Shown one piece after another: positions 58,157 to 64,000 of a stretch of DNA of 64,000 nucleotides. The notes below the pieces were generated by a model that was not told where the DNA came from, did not search any database, and saw nothing but the letters and a program-made list of their open reading frames with translations. Origin of the DNA: Deltaproteobacteria bacterium (GTDB taxonomy: Bacteria; Bdellovibrionota; Bdellovibrionia; Bdellovibrionales; Bdellovibrionaceae); the NCBI GenBank assembly GCA_017302835.1, contig JAFLCC010000008.1, positions 1 to 64,000 on the forward strand. Direction: 5' to 3'. Position 1 is the first letter of the stretch. Each line of letters begins with the position of its first letter. The position numbers and the translations under genes were made by a program.

Positions 58157-59968
58157 CTACTCTTTTGAAGATCTAGATCTCTTGTGTGGATCTAATTCAC
58201 GGCAACGAATACGAATATGCTTAGGTGTTACTTCAATTAACTCATCATCGTTAATCCACTCAATCGCTTTTTCTAGACTCATTGGTTTTACGGGAACCAA
58301 GCGGATGGCTTCATCAGAGCCACTGGCTCTCACATTCGTTAGTTTTTTTTCTCTGGTCACGTTGACTTCCAGATTATTTTCCTTGGCATGTTCTCCAACA
58401 ATCATTCCATCATAAACATCAGTTTGTGGAGTGACCAGCATCACGCCTCTTTCCTGTAAGTTCCAAATAGCATAGGCCGTCGTGACTCCATTTCTGTCAG
58501 AAATCATAGAGCCATTCATCCTCGCCCAAATATCCCCTTTATAATCATCCCAACCATCAAATTGAGTGTTGAGTAATCCTGTTCCTCGAGTGTCAGTTAA
58601 GAATTCGGATCTATATCCAATTAAGCCTCTGGATGGTATTCTAAATTCTAAGCGAGTTCTTCCAGAACCCTTTTGAACCATATTACTCATGACCCCTTTT
58701 CGTGTGCCCATTTTTTCTGTAACAACACCCACAAAAGCATCTTCGACATCGATAACGGCGATCTCCATTGGTTCTAATTTACGACCGTTTTCATTTTTAA
58801 AAATAACTTGAGGTTTTGAGACACAAAGCTCAAAATTTTCTCTTCTCATTTGTTCAATTAAGACTCCCAATTGCAACTCACCACGACCGATAACCTTGAA
58901 GGCATCGGTGCTATCTGTTTTTTCAACACGGATAGCGACATTATGAAGTAATTCCTTTTCGAGTCTTTCTAGAATTTTTCGAGAAGTGACATTCTTGCCA
59001 TCCCGACCAGCGAAAGGACCATTGTTAACAGAAAAAATCATTCCAACTGTAGGCTCTTCAACGGCAATTCTTTTTAAGGGCATGGGCTCATTAACAGATG
59101 TGATAGTATCTCCAATGGTGAAATCCTCTAGTCCAGCAACGATGGCAATATCGCCGGCGCCAATTTCTTGAACGGGAATTTGGTTATTCACATGATATTG
59201 AAACAAGGCGCTGACCTTTAGTTTTTTAGATCCTTTTTCCTGAACAACTAAGACATCGTCATTTACTTTGATCACTCCCGCACGAACTCGACCAATAGCA
59301 AGTCTGCCGACATAATCATTGTAAGAAATATTTGAAACCATAATTTGCAATGAGTTTCCTTCGCTCACCTTAGGTGGAGGAACGAGGTTAATTATAGCCT
59401 CATAAAGGCATTCTAAATTATCCGTTTTTACCTTGGGGTCTAGGGTAGCCATGCCTTCACGGGCAATGGCATAAACAGTGTGAAAATCACACTGTTCCTC
59501 GGTGGCATCCAAATCGATAAATAAATCGAAAACCTCGTTATGAACTTCTTGAATACGAGCATCTGATCGGTCAATTTTGTTGATGCAAACAATGACTTTG
59601 ATATTTTGCTCTAGGGCCTTCTTAAGCACAAAGCGGGTTTGAGGCAAAGGACCTTCAGACGCATCCACCAAAAGAATAGCCCCTTCGACCATATTTAAAA
59701 TACGTTCGACTTCACCACCAAAATCCGAGTGCCCGGGTGTATCGACGATGTTAATTTTGAAATCTTTATATTGAAAAGAAGCATTTTTTGCAGCAATAGT
59801 GATCCCGCGCTCTTTTTCGAGATCCATTGAATCCATCAGTCTTTCTGCAACATGTTGGTTATCCCTAAATGTACCTGCTTGTTTAATTAAATGGTCAACA
59901 AGGGTTGTTTTTCCATGGTCAACGTGTGCAATAATAGCAATATTCCTGATGTGTTTGTTATCAATCAT
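58157..59968 (-). CDS. typA: GTPase TypA/BipA
   Basis: 603 residues, full length. G1 is [13 protein letters not shown] (14-26), followed by DTPGHSDF (the G3 box) and NKIDRSDA (the G4 box). EF-G-like domains and the BipA-specific C-terminal domain (RSSKE end) follow. TypA binds ribosomes and is required for growth under stress, low temperature and adaptation to changed conditions. GTPase motifs are all intact. It is the first gene of the operon with the ABC exporter. Confidence 0.95.
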   Translation of the reverse strand: MIDNKHIRNIAIIAHVDHGKTTLVDHLIKQAGTFRDNQHVAERLMDSMDLEKERGITIAAKNASFQYKDFKINIVDTPGHSDFGGEVERILNMVEGAILLVDASEGPLPQTRFVLKKALEQNIKVIVCINKIDRSDARIQEVHNEVFDLFIDLDATEEQCDFHTVYAIAREGMATLDPKVKTDNLECLYEAIINLVPPPKVSEGNSLQIMVSNISYNDYVGRLAIGRVRAGVIKVNDDVLVVQEKGSKKLKVSALFQYHVNNQIPVQEIGAGDIAIVAGLEDFTIGDTITSVNEPMPLKRIAVEEPTVGMIFSVNNGPFAGRDGKNVTSRKILERLEKELLHNVAIRVEKTDSTDAFKVIGRGELQLGVLIEQMRRENFELCVSKPQVIFKNENGRKLEPMEIAVIDVEDAFVGVVTEKMGTRKGVMSNMVQKGSGRTRLEFRIPSRGLIGYRSEFLTDTRGTGLLNTQFDGWDDYKGDIWARMNGSMISDRNGVTTAYAIWNLQERGVMLVTPQTDVYDGMIVGEHAKENNLEVNVTREKKLTNVRASGSDEAIRLVPVKPMSLEKAIEWINDDELIEVTPKHIRIRCRELDPHKRSRSSKE

Positions 59969-60039
59969 AATTTTCCTTATTTTTTGTGAAATTAGCTTGC
60001 TGATGATCCTCTATTTTTTGTACTTTGTCTAGTTAAAGT

Positions 60040-61116
60040 CTAACCATGCCCGCCCATGAGAAATTTATCGTTGTTGGTGTCCTCAGGAATGAAGTGTTTA
60101 TGATCAGAGAAATAAAGCAAAGCGGCTTCTAATATAAGTTCATTGCTGGTGAGCTCAAAAATTTTTTTTCTAAATTTAGCAGATTCAGGAAAACCTGAAG
60201 AAAACCAAGCTGCAAACTTCTTTAATTGAATCCCTCTGATTTGATCCGAGCTATGCAAAGAGTATAAACGATTGAGTTCATTCAGAACATGAGAAAAGTC
60301 CCTTGCAAATGGAGGTGGGGATGAGGGTGTGAATGTGGATAGAGAGGCTGATAATGTTGATAAGTGTTTTTCACTAGATCTCCGTATTTCTAGAGATTCT
60401 TTAAAAATAAAGGGATTTTTTAGGGCGCCTCGACCAATTAAAACGCCATCACAACCAGAAGTTGTTAGTCTAAAATTAGCCTCTTTGGCAGAATGAATGT
60501 CACCGTTACCCAGAATGGGGATTTTCACTTTACTTTTAACATCAGCAATATAGTCCCAATCAGCAATACCTTCATAATTTTGAGCACGGGTGCGGCCATG
60601 AATGGCAACCCAGGTAACACCTTCGTTATAAGCTATATGGCACACTTCCACAGAATTTCTTGATAGATGGTCCCAACCCGTTCGAATTTTGATAGTAACA
60701 GGGATCTTGACAGCCTTAACAACAGCACGCACCAGCTGAGTCAATTTTGTAAGATCTTTGAGGACGGCGGATCCCCCACCTTTTTTGGTCACTTTGGGAA
60801 CAGGACATCCAAAATTGATATCAATAAAATCTACATTTTTTAATTCAACGACCTGAGCGGCACTCGCCAATACTTCAGGTTCATCACCAAATAATTGAAT
60901 AGCCACGGGTCGTTGAATTTCATCAAAACCCATCATTGCTAACGTTTTTGCATTTTCATACTCAATTCCATTGGCACTGATTAGTTCAGAAACAACAACA
61001 CTGCTACCCAGAGTTTTCATTAAAGTTCTGAAGGGATGATCTGTAATTCCAGCCATAGGAGCAAGAACAAATGGATTTGATTTTAGTTGAGAAATGAGGG
61101 GGCAGTCTACAGCCAT
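60040..61116 (-). CDS. dusB: tRNA-dihydrouridine synthase
   Basis: 358 residues from the ATG at 61116; the longer frame overlaps the nitroreductase gene. FMN-dependent enzyme that reduces uridine to dihydrouridine in tRNA. Motifs: APMAGITDHPFR (19-30), NFGCPVPKV with catalytic Cys104, KIRTGW, and the later FMN-binding IPILGNGDIHSA and GCDGVLIGRGAL. AAGGAAG lies upstream of the ATG. The start codon overlaps the end of the nitroreductase gene by 10 bases, so the pair is probably co-transcribed. Confidence 0.92.
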   Translation of the reverse strand: MAVDCPLISQLKSNPFVLAPMAGITDHPFRTLMKTLGSSVVVSELISANGIEYENAKTLAMMGFDEIQRPVAIQLFGDEPEVLASAAQVVELKNVDFIDINFGCPVPKVTKKGGGSAVLKDLTKLTQLVRAVVKAVKIPVTIKIRTGWDHLSRNSVEVCHIAYNEGVTWVAIHGRTRAQNYEGIADWDYIADVKSKVKIPILGNGDIHSAKEANFRLTTSGCDGVLIGRGALKNPFIFKESLEIRRSSEKHLSTLSASLSTFTPSSPPPFARDFSHVLNELNRLYSLHSSDQIRGIQLKKFAAWFSSGFPESAKFRKKIFELTSNELILEAALLYFSDHKHFIPEDTNNDKFLMGGHG

Positions 61117-61703
61117 GTAATTCTTCCTTCCATTTGCCTTGGAGCTTTTGGAGGCTGATGATCGGGTACACCTACCGCAATTCCACATAAGAGTTCGAGT
61201 TCTCCCGATTTGTACTCTGGTAAGTTCTCTATTCCTAAAAACTTATCCACCTCTGCCTTTATTTCCAAGGGGGCGCCCATAGTGCAACAGCCAAGCCCTT
61301 CGGCGAGGCAGGCTAAATTAATATTTTCAACTGCCATATAAACACTGCCAATACTGGTGAGATATTTCTCATCAGGAGAATTATGGGAATAACAAAAAAT
61401 CAAAACGGGAGCCCCCCCTAGAGTAAAAAAGAATCGTTCTGTAAAATCATATAAAGAGGGCTTCAATTTTACTTTTAAAATATCTTTAATTGCTAACCAT
61501 GTTTTTTGTGACAATTTTAAATATTCATTTCTTTTATCTCCTTGAACGACAAAAAAGCGCCAATTTTGTCTGTTCTTTCCGGAAGGGGCGTGACAACCGG
61601 CAAGCAAAATTCTTTCAATGATCTTCTTATCAATGGAATCCTTGGTGAATTTTCTGATCGACTTTCTAGATTCAATGAAGGCATAAAATATTTCTTTGTC
61701 CAA
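61107..61703 (-). CDS. Nitroreductase-family flavoprotein
   Basis: 198 residues. The N-terminal RKSIRKFTKDSID (13-25) is the family-defining FMN-binding start, followed by GKNRQNWRFFVVQG. In the middle, MAVENINLACLAEGLGCCTM marks the helix between the FMN contacts. The enzyme would reduce nitro-compounds, quinones or flavins with NAD(P)H, or act on an unknown cell metabolite. It precedes dusB on the reverse strand, and FMN is a cofactor of both. Confidence 0.88.
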   Translation of the reverse strand: MDKEIFYAFIESRKSIRKFTKDSIDKKIIERILLAGCHAPSGKNRQNWRFFVVQGDKRNEYLKLSQKTWLAIKDILKVKLKPSLYDFTERFFFTLGGAPVLIFCYSHNSPDEKYLTSIGSVYMAVENINLACLAEGLGCCTMGAPLEIKAEVDKFLGIENLPEYKSGELELLCGIAVGVPDHQPPKAPRQMEGRITWL

Positions 61704-61815
61704 AAAGTGATCCTTTTTCCGATGCTAGCATCTTGTCTAGTTTAATACAGTAAAGACCCTTAGAGAAAAGAGCCTATTGTCGTTTGCTGCCTATTATGAC
61801 ATAGTCTAGGGAATA

Positions 61816-62271
61816 ATGAAATTTCAAAAATTAATAATTATTCTATTTTTAATCTCATTAAGTATGGTAGTCATCGTTTCTGTTCCAAATTTAAAAAGGT
61901 CAGCAAAAAGTTTCTTTCTAGATCAAAAAAGAGTTATTTTGGGAAAAGTTCAAGGTGAAGTGACCCCTGGGGGTGAAAAATTTGTAATTATAAAGATCAA
62001 ACAAAAAGATCAAATATTTATTGAGATTTATAAAGAGGAAGAAAAATCAGAAAATTTAAATTTTTTACAAAAAATTTCTATTCCAGAAAACAATGAAGGT
62101 TCTTTAAGCAATAGGGGTGAGGTGACGAATTTAGGATTTGCTGACGTTGATAATGATTCGTTTATGGAAATTCTAGTACCTGTATTCAATTCAGAAATGG
62201 TTCCAAGACTTTACACCTTTAAATATAACTCTGCAAATAGTACATTTGAACCCATGGGGGGCGCCCTCTAG
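61816..62271 (+). CDS. Small exported or anchored protein with calcium-loop-like motif
   Basis: 151 residues. The N-terminal LIIILFLISLSMVVIVSVPN is a signal or anchor. The rest is one compact domain with the FG-GAP-like Asp-rich loop NLGFADVDNDSFMEILVP (106-123). The same loop type occurs in the exported protein at 12636-13190. No known family name. AGGG lies close to the ATG. The ftsE gene begins 114 bases downstream. Confidence 0.65.
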   Translation: MKFQKLIIILFLISLSMVVIVSVPNLKRSAKSFFLDQKRVILGKVQGEVTPGGEKFVIIKIKQKDQIFIEIYKEEEKSENLNFLQKISIPENNEGSLSNRGEVTNLGFADVDNDSFMEILVPVFNSEMVPRLYTFKYNSANSTFEPMGGAL

Positions 62272-62309
62272 CCGTAACCCGGGGTTATGGCTTGATCATG
62301 TGAGAAAAT

Positions 62310-62319
62310 CTAGACTAAA
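62310..62319 (+). promoter_or_regulatory. CTAGACTAAA word upstream of ftsE
   Basis: Third exact copy of CTAGACTAAA, about 67 bases before the ftsE start. Just before it a dyad, CCGTAACCC (62272-62280) with GGGTTATGG (62282-62290), follows the previous gene and may be a terminator, but it lacks a T-run. Confidence 0.35.
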
Positions 62320-62385
62320 ATTCAGAAGATGTATTTTTAACAGATCTAATTTTATTAATTTCAGTTTGAGACTTAGAATAACAAG

Positions 62386-63033
62386 ATGATTGAATTTTCT
62401 CATTTATACAAAACCTATCATCATCAAGTTCACGCATTGAAAAATATTTCATTTAATATAAGTTCTGGTGAGTTTGTTTTTTTAACTGGCCCTAGTGGTT
62501 CTGGAAAATCAACCCTCTTCAAAATGATAAATGGATATGAAGCACCTACTTCTGGAAATGTAAATGTGGCTAACTACGATGTGGCTAAGTTAGGCGAAAA
62601 AGATATCCCCTATTTTCGACGAAAATTGGGAATCGTTTTTCAGGATTTTAAACTTTTATATGATAAAACGGTAATGCAAAATATTTCTCTGCCTTTGATC
62701 GTTCAAAAATATTCTGACTCCTATGTAAGAAAAAGAGTTCATGATGTTTTAGATTTGGTGGGGCTTTCTCATAAAAAGGAACAATATCCAGAATATCTTT
62801 CTGGAGGAGAACAGCAACGCACGGCCATCGCTAGGGCCATCGTACATCAACCAGGAGTTTTAATCGCTGATGAACCAACGGGAAATTTAGACCCAGAAAT
62901 GAGTCAGCATATTATTGATGTCTTTGAAAAAGTATGTGCTCAAGGAACAACTGTATTTATTGCGACTCACGATCTAGAAATGGTAAAAAAAAGAAATAAA
63001 AGGGTTTTGCAAATTAAAGATGGTTGTCTATGA
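62386..63033 (+). CDS. ftsE: Cell-division ABC ATPase FtsE
   Basis: 215 residues with Walker A GPSGSGKST (35-43), Q-loop FQDFKLL, signature LSGGEQQRTAIARAIV, Walker B LIADEPTGNLD and switch His in FIATHDLE. The very short size and GNLDPEMS agree with FtsE. It works with FtsX at the divisome to activate periplasmic wall hydrolases. ftsX follows with a 4-base overlap. Confidence 0.93.
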   Translation: MIEFSHLYKTYHHQVHALKNISFNISSGEFVFLTGPSGSGKSTLFKMINGYEAPTSGNVNVANYDVAKLGEKDIPYFRRKLGIVFQDFKLLYDKTVMQNISLPLIVQKYSDSYVRKRVHDVLDLVGLSHKKEQYPEYLSGGEQQRTAIARAIVHQPGVLIADEPTGNLDPEMSQHIIDVFEKVCAQGTTVFIATHDLEMVKKRNKRVLQIKDGCL

Positions 63034-63914
63034 ACTATAAGACGCAAAAAACGTTTTTAAGATTGACCACCGTATTAATTTCCACAGCTGGTCTATCTTT
63101 GGTTTTGAGTTTTTATATAGTATTTAAAAATATAAATAATATTATTGTTACCTGGGGTGAAGCTGAAAAAGTTACGGTCTATTTTGATTCAGAAGCATCG
63201 AGCCAAAATATAGAAAATGGTAAACAAAAAATAGAAGCAATGAAAGATGTTCTGAGTGTTAACTTAATTACCAAAGAAGCTGCTATTCAAGAGTTCAAAG
63301 CGCAAATGGGTGGTTATATTAAAGATATCAAAAAAGATATAGATCTGGTTCAAATTATTCCCAGTTATCTGGAAGTCACGATAAAATCTGGCGAATCTCT
63401 TGAGGAAACGATTCAAAAAATAAATAAATTATCAAAAAAAATCGAGGCATTAGATTTTGTGGAAGAAGTTTTTTACGGCTCTATTTGGATAGAAAAATAT
63501 GCAAAAATTATTGAGTACCTATCAAGCATGGCGGGATTTATTGGATTCATATTGATGTGCACGACTTACTTTGTAATTTCAAATTTAATAAAAACAAATT
63601 TATTTCAGAGAGCTAAAGAGATTGAAGTTCTTGAAATGATTGGAGCAACCAAATCCTTCATTCGAAAACCATTTTTAATTGAAGGAGTTTTAATGAGTTC
63701 TATCGCCGGATCTCTGGCGGTGATGATCATAGGATTGGTGATTTATTTTATTAACATTAAATTCGCTTCACAGATTAGTTTTTTTAAAATGGAGCCAGTT
63801 TTTAAATTTATTACCTTTAAAGAGGTTAGTGTTTTTATGATCATTTCCATGGGAATAGGACTTGGTGCTTCCTATCTAAATTTGATTCGTTTCAGATGGA
63901 ACTCTGAAAGATGA
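63030..63914 (+). CDS. ftsX: Cell-division permease-like FtsX
   Basis: 294 residues from the ATG at 63030, which overlaps the ftsE stop (ATGA); the alternative TTG at 63024 is less likely. Four membrane helices: one near the N-terminus (about 18-38), three in the C-terminal half (about 170-290), with the large periplasmic loop (about 45-160) between helices 1 and 2 that contacts wall-hydrolase activators. RAKEIEVLEMIGAT is the cytoplasmic FtsX signature. Its stop overlaps the next ATG by 4 bases. Confidence 0.92.
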   Translation: MNYKTQKTFLRLTTVLISTAGLSLVLSFYIVFKNINNIIVTWGEAEKVTVYFDSEASSQNIENGKQKIEAMKDVLSVNLITKEAAIQEFKAQMGGYIKDIKKDIDLVQIIPSYLEVTIKSGESLEETIQKINKLSKKIEALDFVEEVFYGSIWIEKYAKIIEYLSSMAGFIGFILMCTTYFVISNLIKTNLFQRAKEIEVLEMIGATKSFIRKPFLIEGVLMSSIAGSLAVMIIGLVIYFINIKFASQISFFKMEPVFKFITFKEVSVFMIISMGIGLGASYLNLIRFRWNSER

Positions 63915-64000
63915 TAAAATGGACCATATTTTATCTTTTTTATTCATTTACGTCTCAAGGAGAAGAAAGAGTAAATCAATTATATAACTCAACTAAAAGT
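63911..64000 (+). CDS. Start of an exported gene, possibly an EnvC-type hydrolase activator (partial)
   Basis: The ATG at 63911 overlaps the ftsX stop (ATGA), and 30 codons are visible before the window ends. They begin MIKWTIFYLFYSFTSQGEER, a short signal-peptide-like stretch followed by NQLYNSTKS. In many bacteria ftsEX is followed by a gene for a coiled-coil M23-type protein (EnvC or related) that the FtsEX complex activates. That identity is expected from position, not shown by this fragment. Confidence 0.5.
   Translation, partial: MIKWTIFYLFYSFTSQGEERVNQLYNSTKS

Noticed and set aside
1-64000. CRISPR array, toxin-antitoxin pair, transposase or phage structural gene
   Set aside because: I looked for repeat-spacer patterns, terminal inverted repeats with transposase motifs and phage structural genes and found none I could support.

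Overview
The window is AT-rich (roughly 35-38% G+C by eye) and gene-dense. Its flagellin with a sigma-28-like promoter, MotA/MotB pair, many exported proteins and lipoproteins of unknown function, and heavy investment in peptidoglycan and envelope enzymes suggest a free-living Gram-negative bacterium of the Bdellovibrionota type. That placement is inferred from gene content and sequence style, not from a marker tree. Most of the window is ordinary chromosome. Many genes are tightly packed, several with 4-base ATGA overlaps.

Layout. (1) 1-3027 is an accessory block with higher G+C: a partial reverse-strand gene at the edge, an unknown gene, an ArdA antirestriction gene, a small basic DNA-binding-like protein and an XRE regulator. 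It abuts the 3' end of tRNA-Ser(GGA) (3028-3118, reverse strand), the classic attachment position for an integrative element. (2) 3173-7088 (reverse): AmpG-like muropeptide permease, adenosine-deaminase-like hydrolase, GNAT acetyltransferase, HNH endonuclease. (3) 7186-12585 (forward): SlyD, YajQ, a glycine-rich RRM protein, and a tesA-ybbA-ybbP cluster. (4) 12636-20000: Sua5/TsaC, an M14 amidase-like peptidase, Ung, a transglutaminase-like protein, a TolB-like lipoprotein and MutY. (5) 19964-25728: an AceE-type 2-oxoacid dehydrogenase, a TonB-like protein, a PP2C phosphatase and an M23 peptidase. (6) 25778-35541: exported proteins of unknown function, PurD, a thiolase, an HD hydrolase and flagellin. 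(7) 35540-42000 is the most accessory-looking internal stretch: a LysR regulator divergent from a GTP cyclohydrolase II / RibD-reductase pair, small membrane proteins, a CPBP protease, an exported DUF1826-like protein, a decayed YecM-like gene, and a second LysR gene with a 30-bp perfect palindrome at its start codon. (8) 42060-51412: exported coiled-coil protein, then the operon PBP1A / UvrA family / MsbA, then a 42-residue membrane protein. (9) 51738-64000: HEAT-like protein, MotBA, a PAP2 / epimerase / MtgA operon, an ABC-2 exporter with TypA, Dus plus nitroreductase, and FtsE-FtsX running into the first 30 codons of a gene that sits where EnvC-type activators usually lie.

How the genes fit together. 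A large share concerns building, trimming and recycling the cell wall: AmpG, M14 amidase-like enzyme, M23 peptidase, PBP1A, MtgA, PAP2 phosphatase and FtsEX. Other groups handle motility (flagellin, MotAB) and DNA repair (Ung, MutY, UvrA family). Several annotated starts were moved from the longest reading frame to internal starts supported by Shine-Dalgarno sequences or by overlap with the previous stop. The candidates I would look at first for something undescribed are the LysR-controlled RibA/RibD-reductase mini-cluster, the exported DUF1826-like protein, the palindromic LysR start region and the 42-residue membrane protein. I did not see a CRISPR array, a toxin-antitoxin pair, an insertion sequence or an obvious defence island.
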